DNA of 64,000 nucleotides from Buxus sempervirens (lineage: Eukaryota; Streptophyta; Magnoliopsida; Buxales; Buxaceae): NCBI GenBank assembly GCA_947561395.2, contig OX387190.1, positions 27,026,858 through 27,090,857 on the forward strand. The letters run 5' to 3'. Under the pieces are notes generated by a model that saw nothing but the letters and a program-made list of their open reading frames with translations, was not told where the DNA came from and ran no database searches. Below are positions 10,654 through 21,238 of this stretch, one piece after another. Position 1 is the stretch's first letter. Each line of letters opens with the position of its first letter. The position numbers and the translations under genes are program-made.

Positions 10654-12718
10654 CTACTCTAGTTGACTAAAATCAATATTCAAATCATCAAAGTCTCCAG
10701 CAAGTTGATCATCTTCATATTCTTGTTCTCTCAGTTCTGCCCTTAACCAATCTGTAAGACTGACACATGCTTGCACCATCTCCGGCGTTAATCTGCTCCT
10801 GTAATCATCCACGGTTCGTCCACCTGCACTAAAAGCTGATTCCGATGCAACTGTGGACACCAGAACCGTTAGTAGATCACGTGCCATGGCGGAAAGCACA
10901 GGATAATTAACCTGATTTTGCTTCCACCATGTCAAAATGTTAAAAGCATTATGCTCTTCTATAGTATTGAAACTCATTGGGGGGCTTTCTAAGAAAATCA
11001 TTAATTCAGATGATCCCCCACTACTAGATGCTGGTTGTTTTCCCTTTCTTCTCCCACTTAAAAAATTCCAAGGGGAATTATCTGGTAGTGTTTGTTGGGT
11101 TCGCGTATGACTTTGTATGCTACTACTAGTATCGTATTCACAAAAAAGTCTTTCTAATAGATTTCTAATTTTACGTATATCTATTTGAAAAGTAGAATTC
11201 ATATTTTCATTTATTCCATCTATTAAGTCTTCAACTCCTAATTTAACCCTAGGGTCCATTGTAGTAGCTAAACAATATAAATTAGGCATCTCTTGCCAAT
11301 ATTTTAAAATTTTAGTTTCCATTGCAGGGATAATTTCCTTAGCAATGCGTACATCTCTATATTGTTTAAAACAAATACTTATTTGATATAAACAAGTTAT
11401 AATACTTGAGGATGTTGGGTAATAAACTACTGATAAATATCTTGTTGCATCATAAAAAAACTTTTAAAAAATCCCTTAAAATTTCGGCTATTTGCCAATC
11501 AAGATCTTCTAAGTCACATTCAGGCATTTTACTTCTATAAAATATTGTAATTTCTTGTTTTAATCATAGTGCAGCTTTTAGCATTAAATATGTTGAATTC
11601 CACCTATGTTCAACATCTAGGGTAATTTTTTTATATTGCTTTCCTAATGTTTCACAATAATATTTAAATTCTCTAGCGGTTGTGCTAGATTGTTTTATAA
11701 ATCTTACTGCATCTCTAATATTTATTAAATGATGTTGAACAATTTTTAATCCATCTTGCACAACTAAATTAAGGATATGACAAGCCCACCTAACATGAAA
11801 TAAACTTCCATCTATATTTAAGTTTAATTGTTGTCTTAATATTCCTACTGCAACATTATTAGCACTTGCATTATCAAGTGCTAGAGCCATTATTTTATTG
11901 TGTATTTTATAATTTCTTAGATTTCTACTTATAGCATTTGATATATTCATTCCAGTATGGCTAGCATCTAGTGGTTCAAAAGTTATTATTCTTTTTTCCA
12001 TATTCCAATTTTCATCAATATAATGTGCAGTTATAGCTAAATAACTTATTTGTTGTCTACTTGTCCAAATATCTGAGGTTAAAGCTATCTTAAAAGTACT
12101 GTTTGACAAAGTTTCTATTAATGCAGTTTTCATTTTTCCATATAATTTTATTGCATCCTTTCTTAAAGTGTGGCGTGAAAAAGGTTTAAATTGTGGTGCT
12201 AAATATTTAGTTATTAAACGGTGAAATCTTTTAGAATCTATTAATCTAAAGGGTAATTCTTCTTGAATTACCCACTTTACTATTTCAAGCCTAGTTTCTT
12301 CTTGATTAAAAATAAAATTACTCATAGCAACACTACTAGTAGAAATTTGGGTTTGCCTAGGGTCAATTTGGCCATGTTTTGGAAGGCATTTTTGCAAATG
12401 CCGGTTCAAGTGGCCTGTACCACCTGTGCCTTTTCAACTAAAATGTTTTTTGCAATGGTTACACACTGCCTTCTCTTCACTCCCTACACTTTCAATTGTA
12501 AAATTGAGCCAAACACCGGAGGTTCTACTCCTCTTGGTGCTCCTAGGTGGTAGGGAAGACGATCCCATATCCTGTGAAGGTAATTCTGTTTCAAGATCTT
12601 GGATGGGAGGGTCATTATATTGGGGTTGGGTTATATCATCAGAAAATACTGGGTCAGAAAGGGGTCTAAGATATTCCCTTTCTTCAGTGTCAAAAAACAT
12701 AGGATACCTAGGGTCCAT
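10654..12718 (-). pseudogene. hAT transposase, several disabling changes
   Basis: The start codon is at 12716-12718 and the frame ends at 10654. It aligns along its whole length with the transposase of element 1, including SDIWTSRQQ, LALDNASANN and SESAFSAGGRTVDDYRSRL. There are three lesions. A TGA interrupts the BED finger right after CNHCKKHFS (about 12431-12433). The same TGA after AAL as in element 1 stands at 11564-11566. A one-base gain in a poly-A run near 11454-11460 shifts the frame. It can still supply termini but no full protein. Confidence 0.88.
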
Positions 12719-13354
12719 TATCAAATTTTTGGAAAAAAAAAATTCTTAATAAATAATATTATAATAAATATTTGGTGATATTAATTTATAAGAAAGGTAG
12801 AAGGAGAGACTTACTTATAATAATAATATTTATACTAATTTTAAAATCGGAAAATTAAATAGAAGAATACCTCTTTAGAATGAATCTTGAACTTTGCAAT
12901 TGAAGCCTTCAACCTCCAAAGTCCAATTTCCCACTTTTGATGCTTGAACAATTAGAAGAGATCGAGTATCACCAATTTCCAATTACAACAATTAGAGCAA
13001 AGAAACTATTTGATAATCAATTAGAAGAGAGTAGGAGATTGTAGAAGTGGTGTGGTTTGGAGTGGGAAAGGGAGTGGCTATTTATAGAAAATTAAAAGTG
13101 GCTTTTTACCACCTCTACCCTTCAATATGACTGTTATTTTGCAGTTGGAAGGGTAGAAAAGGTCTTTTAATCATCAATTACAACTATAGCCCCCCAATAT
13201 AGCTGTTATATGGCTGTTGGGGGGGTAAAATGGGCATAAAAGACACTTTTATGGAGGGAAAAGAGAGCTAGCCAACGGCTAGCTCTCTGGTGGGCCAGGC
13301 GGGCCGCCGGGCTAGCTCTCTGGCGGGCCGCAGGGCGGGCCGGCCCGCGTGCCG

Positions 13355-13490
13355 CGTGCCTGCCGTTGGGGCGTGCCCAGCGGGCTGGCCCGCCGTGGCA
13401 CGCGTGCCTGCCGTTGGGCGCGTGCCCAGCGGGCCGGCCCGCCGTGGCACGCGTGCCTGCCGTTGGGCGCGTGCCCAGCGGGCTCGCGCG
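13355..13490. repeat. GC-rich 48-bp tandem repeat in the hAT 2 end
   Basis: The word CGTGCCTGCCGTTGGG recurs at 13355, 13403 and 13452, giving about three units of 48-49 bp that also contain CGTGCCCAGCGGGC and GGCCCGCCGTGGCACG. It lies in the subterminal region of the hAT. Subterminal repeats in hAT elements usually bind the transposase; here the repeat is longer than in element 1, where only one unit is clear. Confidence 0.7.
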
Positions 13491-13638
13491 CGGGCCGGCG
13501 CGCGGGCCAGCCCGCGCGCGCCCGTGGCGTGCCGGGCCGTGCCGTGCTCGGGCCGGCACGGCCCGTTGCCCATCCCTAATTACACCCACCGGATAAACCC
13601 ACTCCATCGTCGTCCTTGCTGTCGGTCAGATCTGTGAG

Positions 13639-13790
13639 ATGGATCACTTTGATAGGTTACCGAACTCTCTACTGCTTATAGCCTTCAACAAGATCGGAGA
13701 TGTGAAAATCCTTGGGCATTGCTGCGTGATCTCTCGTCGATTCCATGGTCTGGTTCCGTAGGTCGACAACGTCGTGGGCAGTGTCAATTA
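13639..13790 (+). pseudogene. F-box protein N-terminal fragment (AUF1-like)
   Basis: ATG at 13639 opens MDHFDRLPNSLLLIAFNKIG followed by DVKILGHCCVISRRFHGLVP, then TAG at 13759-13761, then VDNVVGSVN in the same frame. This is the F-box start of a plant family in which the motif FDRLPDSLLLLIFNKIGDVKALG and the block VSRRFHSLVPQVDNV are conserved (from memory of the AUF1/At1g78100-like F-box proteins). The in-frame stop replaces a Gln (CAG to TAG), and similarity ends after about 50 codons. It is a relic lying directly beside the right border of hAT 2. Confidence 0.75.
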
Positions 13791-14099
13791 TGTATCGAAG
13801 AGAAAACGAAGATGGTATTACAAAAATTCCATTCAAGAGAAAAACGGGGTGATTTTTGAACCGTTTTTCTGAAAAATGATTTGAAAAGGATGACTACCAA
13901 ACAGCTTTTTGGTTTTTTGTTTTTAAAAACAGAAAAACAATGTTTAGAAACGTTACCAAACACCCTCTAAATTAAGTTTGGTTCAGGCTTAGTTTGATTT
14001 TTTGATTAAACCGAACCAAATCGAAAACCTACTTCAAAAGCCTCACTATAGACACCACCTTGTGTGGGAGTTTTGGGACCGGCCGCATGGTTTGGTTTC

Positions 14100-14309
14100 A
14101 GATCATCTACGGTTGAGCCCGTAAATTGGCTCAACCGTAGCCAATTGTTGCTTGCCAAGTAGGCAAGCAACGCTCCGTCTCCTTTCTCTCTCCTGAGTGC
14201 GAAAATGAAAAAGTAATTTTCACTTTTTTAGGGAATGTTGCTTGCTTACATGGCAAGCAACAATTGGCTATGGTTGAGCCAATTTACGGGCTCAACCATA
14301 GATGATCTA
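14100..14309. mobile_element. MITE with near-perfect 70-bp inverted repeats
   Basis: The left arm starts AGATCATCTACGGTTGAGCC and contains TTGCTTGCCAAGTAGGCAAGC. The right arm ends GGCTCAACCATAGATGATCT and mirrors it with only a few mismatches. The spacer is about 60 bases, so the element could fold into one long hairpin. No convincing target duplication was found, so the superfamily is open; a Mutator-type foldback element is one possibility. Confidence 0.65.
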
Positions 14310-14339
14310 AATCCCTTGGTTTTTCTATGATTTATTTAG

Positions 14340-15560
14340 GCCTTGTCTGGTTTAACTTTTCAGAAGTAGCATTTGATAAGTCAAAAAATAAGTTTCAGAA
14401 AGTTATTTTTGAAAATAACTTTTATAATTTTTGTAAGTAAAAAAGTTGTTTGGTAACAAGAAGTCAGAATCTACTAATTTTTTTATAAAAGTTAGAAAGT
14501 TATATATTTGATCAAATATATTACAAAAAAGTATTAAATAACCCTTCCTCGTTAATTAATGAATTTGTAAATTTAAAAAAAAAATCTTTCATTTTAAAAT
14601 ATTAGTGGTATGAATTATTACATAATTGAAGCACCCACATCATTATGTGCTTCACTATATTCACTTCCAGAGGCTATATATGAGCAGAAGAAATTTATGA
14701 AGAAACGACATTTTGGAGCTGATCCTCCAATTCAGTATGTGCTTCACTATATGCACTTCTAGAGAGACAACGATTGCAACTAGAATGTGGATATATATAC
14801 TACAGGAATTTGGAAGTATGTTGCACATGAGCTGTGGTGGAAGGTACACGATGCAATGTCAGGAGAATTTACAGAAGTACTTGTGCCTGCTAATTAAGGC
14901 CCAAGCAGAAGGCACAGCACTGGAGATCTGTGATGGATATGTTTCATATATATTGACTTGCAAAGTTCAGATTGGTGCTTTTGTTAGATATGAGCCATCC
15001 GGATTCAGAGTTAGATCATGAGAAATTGTATTTTTAATTTCTATTTCCGTTTAATTTGTTCAACACCCAATTAATTAACAAAACTCCTGTTTGTCAATGT
15101 GGAAGTAATTGAACTGTAGAAGCAAATACTGATCTCATTAATTGTTCTCGATCGGTTAAATAAAGAAATTGTGGGCATCTTCTTGTTGTTGATACCCTTA
15201 AGGCTAAGTGGTGAATCTCCGTCTATCCAAAACGTTTTCTGCCATTACTGGGTTCATATAAGATAGTTGAGGTTCACCAGCAATATCTGTAATAATTAAT
15301 CACACTCCAATAAGAATATTAAAAGCAGGAACTCAACACCTCTTTCTCTTTTATTTATGATGATAAGTTCATTCACAGACTGGCACGCATGCAGCAACGA
15401 CCCAAACGGACTGTTCTTCCTACCACCACGAGTCTTATTGATAGTATTAAGGAGATAGGATCTGACTCTTCCTAGTTCCGATCCTACCACCATGACTCTC
15501 ATTAATGACAGTAAAATATAAGGAGATCGATACAGAATATGAGTCTCACTATTACAGCAC
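14340..15560. other. Stretch without a supported gene
   Basis: A 102-codon open frame exists at 14713-15021 (plus strand), but nothing in its protein resembles a known family and it lacks a promoter I can see. The words GTGCTTCACTATAT and CACTTC(C/T)AGAG occur twice (near 14648 and 14738), a hint of a small local duplication. I make no functional call. Confidence 0.35.
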
Positions 15561-15672
15561 TGACTCTTATTAATAGTAGCGAAACATATGGAGATATAGG
15601 ATATGAAGCCTTCCTTGTAGCAGGATGAACTCTCTTGCTCCTACCATAACTCCTGCACGCATTCGCAGCGTA

Positions 15673-15999
15673 TCACACGCCATCGTTGTTATCCGCCACT
15701 TCCTCCACCGTTGGCACCATCTTGTAACCGGATGAGAATAATAAGCGGTTCTTCCTTTCGTGGACATGGCTGCTCCCATCATTATTAGGATGAGGACTAT
15801 AAGCACCATGACCACTATTATCATGATCGGGAAAACTTGATGACAGGGGTGCAGCTGCATAACCATGACTGCCAAGATGATAATAATTATCATCAAGATT
15901 TTTATGGGGGTTGACAGGATCACCATGAACACCATGAATGGCCAGGGAGAAGAAGAGAAGGAAGGAGAGGAGTGCGAGAGGCAGGATTGGAGAAGCCAT
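15673..15999 (-). CDS. Small secreted protein, paralogue of the His-rich genes (intact)
   Basis: This is an intact 108-residue frame, ATG at 15997-15999. The N-terminus is a signal peptide (MASPILPLALLSFLLFFSLA) with probable cleavage after HGVHG. The mature part is short, rich in His, Asn, Asp and Ser (HNS/HGS words, SFPDHDNSGHGAYSPHPN) and lacks the long His/Glu/Lys repeat of the two other copies. It ends in a tail HERKNRLLFSSGYK that matches HGKKDYLFSSSNN of the relatives. Upstream and downstream sequences are also related to those of 7989 and 31072, so these are true paralogues. It has its own TATA box and leader and is the only undisrupted member here. Secretion is well supported; the function is not recognised. 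Confidence 0.8.
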   Translation of the reverse strand: MASPILPLALLSFLLFFSLAIHGVHGDPVNPHKNLDDNYYHLGSHGYAAAPLSSSFPDHDNSGHGAYSPHPNNDGSSHVHERKNRLLFSSGYKMVPTVEEVADNNDGV

Positions 16000-16058
16000 G
16001 GATAAGTGATTACAAAATTGGGCGGTTTTGAGTTGATAAAAGGGAGGGGTACTTTTAT

Positions 16059-16070
16059 GCCTTTTATATA
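16059..16070 (-). promoter_or_regulatory. TATA box of the secreted paralogue
   Basis: The minus strand reads TATATAAAAGGC, 60 bases upstream of the ATG at 15999. Further upstream (16090-16215) the sequence retains the family module with TCATCGAACCATCTTCTTGTC and CCTTAATTTTCATCGATAG, in the same order as in the two His-rich copies. Confidence 0.75.
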
Positions 16071-16349
16071 CTTGATTCGGTAGTGAGGAATCTATGGGAT
16101 TTGTCTAGTAATGGGGATAGGACCCAAGTTCTATCGATGAAAATTAAGGTAATCAGTACAGGGACAAGAAGATGGTTCGATGATTTCTGAGGGAGGGAAT
16201 TGATCCTTTGATGCAATTACATTTAATTTGTTCTCTTCAATAGCTTATGTAATGAAGATTATACCTATGAAAGCAATTATGGAAAGATACCAGTGAAAAT
16301 AAATAAACAGATAATGTAACAAGGGATTAGGATTGGACTCTTTAACATT

Positions 16350-16987
16350 TTCCCACCCTTACTTTCAAAGTAAATACCAATAATTAAAGTCCAAAACACT
16401 GTAGCTTATATTGTATTTCCCAAATACCCTACGAATTAGAACGTGTTAGTATCCTATAACTTGATCGGATTCAAATTCAGATTCTGGTAAATCCAACTCA
16501 GAATTTATTCCATTTACATCCCTAAATCTAGATGACTTCCCCATTGCAGTAAATCACAATGCTCTCACAAAAGCACATATGTGGATCGGAAGAGGTATTC
16601 GTCCTTAAGTACCACGATTCTATGTCGAAGCAGATTGTTTGTGGTAAGCTTGATCTGAATTCACCTTCATCTTATGACACTATTAGCTGGGTAAAGTCCT
16701 ATCGGAGGTTCATCTATATTTATACTATTAATAAAGAGAAAAGGAGGAATATTCCCTCCAGATCCTGGTTCCTCTTTTTTCTCTTTCCAAATATTGTCAT
16801 CCCTAAAAAAACAATCCCCCACTATTTTATCTAAGCGAGCCCACGTTTTCTTCGCGAATAGCGCGTGCAGCCCCTAGTATATAGTAATTGAAGGCTTTAA
16901 CACACTAAAAGGGAAATACCCGATGAGGGACACGGAATTAGGCTTCTTCTTTGGATCTAAAAAAGAATGTTATTTTTCGTAGGCCAT
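16350..16987. other. Stretch without a supported gene
   Basis: An open frame of 91 codons at 16559-16834 has no recognisable domain. The region between the distal promoter of the secreted paralogue and the MITE at 16997 is otherwise non-coding. Confidence 0.35.
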
Positions 16988-16996
16988 GAATTTTGC

Positions 16997-17146
16997 TACA
17001 GCGAATCCTCTGTGCCCATTAGGTGTGCCGGTATTATATGCCGCCTATAGGCACATGCCATGTGAAAGAGAGAGTGTGTTAATGCACTCTTTCTATTGGC
17101 GGCATACAATACCGGCACACCTAATGAGCGCAGAGGATTTCCAGTA
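16997..17146. mobile_element. Mutator-type MITE
   Basis: The element is 150 bp, flanked by a perfect 9-bp duplication GAATTTTGC (16988-16996 and 17147-17155). Its inverted arms are about 45 bp each and include AGGTGTGCCGGTATT and GTATGCCGCC. Nine-base duplications with long inverted repeats are typical of Mutator-like elements. It has no coding capacity. Confidence 0.8.
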
Positions 17147-17227
17147 GAATTTTGCAGCGGACTTCGGCCTTAGAAGTTCCTTGTTGCAACAGGGCAAGTT
17201 TTGACAAACCGTAACATGCGTTGGCCA

Positions 17228-17726
17228 GGGGTGGCAATTCTAGGCTCAATGAGCCCGACCCTGTTTAAATCGGGCTTAGGCTCGAATCTTGAGGCCCAGG
17301 GGCTTAATTGACCCGTTTTTAAAAGCCTCAAATTATTAGGGCAAGTTTTTGCTGCGCATATTAAAGCCCAGCACGTCTAAACCCGACTGGATCTTTAATA
17401 TAATTACGTTTGTAAAACTGGTTTAATGTTTATTAAATTAGTTTATTCACATTACTAATTCATTTCATAATTTTAGTGGTGGTTTACTCACTTAATTTAT
17501 TGGAGTATCAAGTGTTTTTCTTATAAAATTGGAAAAAACTTAAAACAACAAAAACCTGACTTAACAGGGCACGCTGGGCTTCTATTTTTATTTTAAGTAG
17601 GGCACGCTTGGGTTTGAGTGTGAGGCCCAAAAAGTGCGTCGGGCGGGCTTGGGCAAGCCTTTAGGTGCTTATGTGCCTTATTAAGCCCAACCTGAGCTTG
17701 GCCGGGCCCATAAAATTGCCATCCTA
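17228..17726. mobile_element. Non-autonomous hAT element
   Basis: The left end is GGGGTGGCAATTCTAGGC and the right end is AAAATTGCCATCCTA, i.e. TAGGATGGCAATTTT in reverse, giving imperfect hAT-like termini. Flanks GTTGGCCA and GTTGGTGC look like a decayed 8-bp duplication. Both subterminal parts are rich in AGGCCC and GGGCACGC words, and there is no ORF. The next stretch, 17763-17870, starts GGATGGCAATGGTTCAG and may be the end of another such element. Confidence 0.6.
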
Positions 17727-18889
17727 GTTGGTGCATTTAGCCCATCCTAACCTTATTGGAGACCAGCCAGGATGGCAATGGTTCAGTTTTGGTTCGGTTT
17801 TGAGGAAAATCAAAACCAAACCCTCAAGTTTGTAATAAAGATCAAACCGAACCGAAGTCATTACGGCTTACAAAAATATCAATTTTTGTAATTTTCAAAT
17901 AATTAACTGTTTTCAATAGTTTGAGCTCAAACCTGTTTCCCTGAATTAATTTATCTGAATTTGTCTCCAGTCGTACCAAGGTGATCGAGCAGATTTGTTG
18001 TTAAGATAAAAGCACGGGTAAATTTGTTCGATTCTAGATTGGACTTGGTAATAATCAACTTCTTTAAAGATGTTTAAACTTTAAAATGAATTTGGGTATG
18101 TGACTAGTTTATTTTATTTCGTTACATATATTTAATTAATTGTGATGATAATTTTATTAACTGATGAGACTGGGAGATTAATTATAAATTTCTTAGATCT
18201 AGAATTATGCTAGAAAAAGTATGTGCCTAGACTTAAAAAATTAATGAAAGAATCTATAGAAACGTAACGCCCGTAAGCATTGAGCCCAAAGGATCAATTC
18301 TCTTTAGAAGTCATCGAACCATCTTCTTGATATATATTAATAAGATCGAGTCAGTCCTGGCAAAAACTGGTTATCCGTACGTTTCTTCTTCATAAAAGGA
18401 AAATTTTATGAAAACTAATTAATTCTAATGTCAATGGCAACAACCACATACATGAATCATTCCTAAGTTTGGATTAACCAGGATTTTTGCTCTATGATCA
18501 TTTATGCACAAAAGCGCGTATTAGCGCGAGAAATGTACATGTGTAAATTTACTAACAAAAAACGATTATACAACCATTTTAATTGAGCTATGGATCAATA
18601 TAGTTATCCAAATCTAAGTAATCTAGGCATCTAGGTTAACATGATATATTTTGGGATTTTGTTGTGTAAGTGTTCCAGGTACTTCAATTTTCTCTTTTGG
18701 ACTTGATATAAAAATAAGGAGATTTTAATAATTTTGATAAATGTCAATTTCATTGTTTAGAAATATATGGTTCTTAAATGTTGATGATAATTAATATGAT
18801 ATTTTGAAAGGATAAATGAGCATTAATTACTGTAGAAATATCAGATTATTATTATGATATCTAATTTCAATTTAGTCGTATTTACCAAG

Positions 18890-20691
18890 TGTAGACACCC
18901 CAAATTGCACTACAAAATGATAAAATAATGAAAACATTAATTGGAAGTTAAAACAGGCCAAAAATGCATGAAAATGAATAAATTAAGCTTGAACCGTATT
19001 GTATCTACGGGCTAAGCGCGCCCGAATTTTAAATACGGGCACGCAGCGCCCGTAATACATATACGGGCACCTTTGGACCGTAAATAATTTACGGGCACAT
19101 CAAACTCGTGCGAGTTTTATTCTTCTCTCGATTTCTGAGCCTTATCTTTAGTCCAATATCCCTTTAAATGAGTAAATTATATCTTTTATTCGTTCGAAAT
19201 ATCTTTGTGGATAAAGGATTGGCATAATCTTGTGTTTAACTCAAACTGAAACTCTATCTTGCCAAACCTTGGACCAACCATACCCCTGGGTTTGCCTATA
19301 AATAGAGGGCCGTTCCTCAAGCAAACGGCCACGAAAATTTGAAGCCTAAGAAGCTCCAAGAGAAGAAGAGGAACCCCTGCTGCTTTGCTTGCTCAATCCA
19401 GGTAAGTCATTTTTCCCTTTTATTTTCTGTCTTTAATTCTAGAAGTAATAGGATCTTCTCTATTGCTGTAGAATAAGGCCATCTTTTGTACTAGTATTCC
19501 TAAACTTGCCTCCAAGTACCTCAAGAGTCTCTCTAGTCGTAAAACGTGAAGAGAGAGCTAGGGAAAAAGAGAACAGGTGGATCCCTAGAATAGAACCCCA
19601 TATCTGTTTTTCTCCTTTTTTCTCGAATAAAGCCTGTGATTGTGTTTGTGTAACCAAACCTATCTCCAAGTACCTCAAGAATCCTCTTTAGCCGTAAAAC
19701 GTGAAGAGAGAGCTAGGGGAAAAGAGAACAGGTGGATCCGTAGGGTAGACCCCATGTGTTCTAATCTGTGAGATGTGGCTGCTTTGAATATCTTGATCAT
19801 GTTTTAATGCTTTGTATGCTGAATCTGAATGAATTACATGAATCCATGATGTTTATAGCATGAGATCCCCACTTTTTTTATAAAATTTGGATTTTCACCA
19901 CTTTTGCACCTACGGCACTGTTTTTTGTGATTTTTGTGATTTTAGGCTAGGATCTTGGATTTATCATAATCAATATGATAGATCTGAATCCAGAAGCCTG
20001 AAAATATATTCTAGGGTTTCATGATATGGTTTTTAAATCGTTTTTCATTATTGAGAGGAGACCCTATGGTCTAAGTTCTCCCCTTTTGATGTTTTTCATC
20101 AACGTGGGTATTTTTGGTTTTGATTTTCAGATTTAATGTGAAATTTGGGTTCTACCTATGTCCTGGTCTATTCAAGTTCAATTTTGAAATATTTTATAAA
20201 AATCATATTTTTCTAGATTTCTAGAATTTAACTTGAAGCCAGATTTTTGGATTTTTCACTTTAAATTGATTTTATCTCAATTTTGTTTTGATCATGAAAC
20301 CCTAGGAATGGTATGATCATATTTGAAAGTTCTGGATCAATCAGACTATTCATATGAAAAAACCATATATTTTTGTCTTTTTGGTGATTTTTCATGATTT
20401 TTATAGCATACTTTTTTTTCCTTTAATTTAACATGAACAATACCTGGCAACCACCTTGTGTGGATGAATAGGGGTGCCTAACACCTTCCCCTGTTCATAA
20501 CCTAATCCCTTTACCCATCTCTGGTTGTTTTTTTTAGGAAGGTTATTTTTACCCTAAATTTGCCTTTTGTGCTTATTTAATATTTTGGTGTCCATTCACA
20601 CCTAAATTGAATGGTGGCGACTCTTTGTTTTTATTCAATCTCGTGTGATGGTTAGGAAGTCATTGGATTTGATGATTTTCCATGTCTCACA
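18890..20691 (+). mobile_element. Solo LTR, Tat/Ogre-type (subfamily 3)
   Basis: An 1802-bp solo LTR starting TGTAGACACCCC and ending TGTCTCACA, flanked by the 5-bp duplication CCAAG (18885-18889 and 20692-20696). The uninterrupted site is seen in copy A near 990. It has a TATA box (TATAAATA, 19297-19304) preceded by a palindrome array (18999-19095). Near the 3' end it has two consecutive hairpins, 20466-20496 and 20592-20614, the second directly followed by TGGCGACTC. A diverged relative in reverse orientation lies at 35759-38548. Confidence 0.93.
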
Positions 20692-21238
20692 CCAAGATAA
20701 TCATATTTTTAATTTATCCAAAATAGTAGTGATATATGCATAATTTTGGCATCCTATTAATTATTAATTAAGTTTGTAAACATTAGCCCACTTTTTTAAA
20801 TGTTTGATATATTATAACAAAAACCCTAAACTTAATTTTGTGAAAACTTTTATCAAAAAATCTGTATTTATCAAGTTTACTTAATTTAAGATTCATAGGT
20901 AGATGTCATTATCCCCAACTTAAATATTTGATAATGATGTAGTTAAAATTAAATTATATTTATAAATTTATCTAGAGTAATAAAGAATAATTTCGGTACG
21001 CTACGATTCGCATTATAATTAATAACCCTTTAATTTAATGTTTAATCCATTTTTAGGTAATAGTAAATTCAATATTGTAATTACAATACAATTATATCTA
21101 TAAATGTCATTTTTATTTTGTTACATGCTGCATAAGTTCATCCTCTTCATGGTTTAAGTAAAATCTAATAATCTATTACTAAATTTTTTTTATATCATTT
21201 TAATGATTGAAAATATATTCAAACAGCATATTCTATTG

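Larger units (their letters stand above)
10188..13578 (-). mobile_element. hAT transposon 2 (same family as element 1)
   Basis: This copy is in reverse orientation and about 3.39 kb long. The plus-strand left end is TAGGGTTGGGCGG and the right end TTGCCCATCCCTA, matching the termini of element 1. The flanking octamers do not match (TGTGTAGG on the left, ATTACACC on the right), so a flank was lost or rearranged after insertion. The left border is at the same site in copy B (44245) and again at 63578, so this insertion predates the segmental duplication. The transposase is more damaged than in element 1. Confidence 0.9.

Noticed and set aside
14713..15021. 102-codon frame as a host gene
   Set aside because: There is no recognisable domain, signal peptide or promoter, and the local sequence includes short internal duplications.
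18997..19100. tRNA or other small RNA gene suggested by palindromic GCCCG...CGGGC words
   Set aside because: No cloverleaf with A and B boxes can be drawn. The palindromes fit an array upstream of the LTR TATA box.
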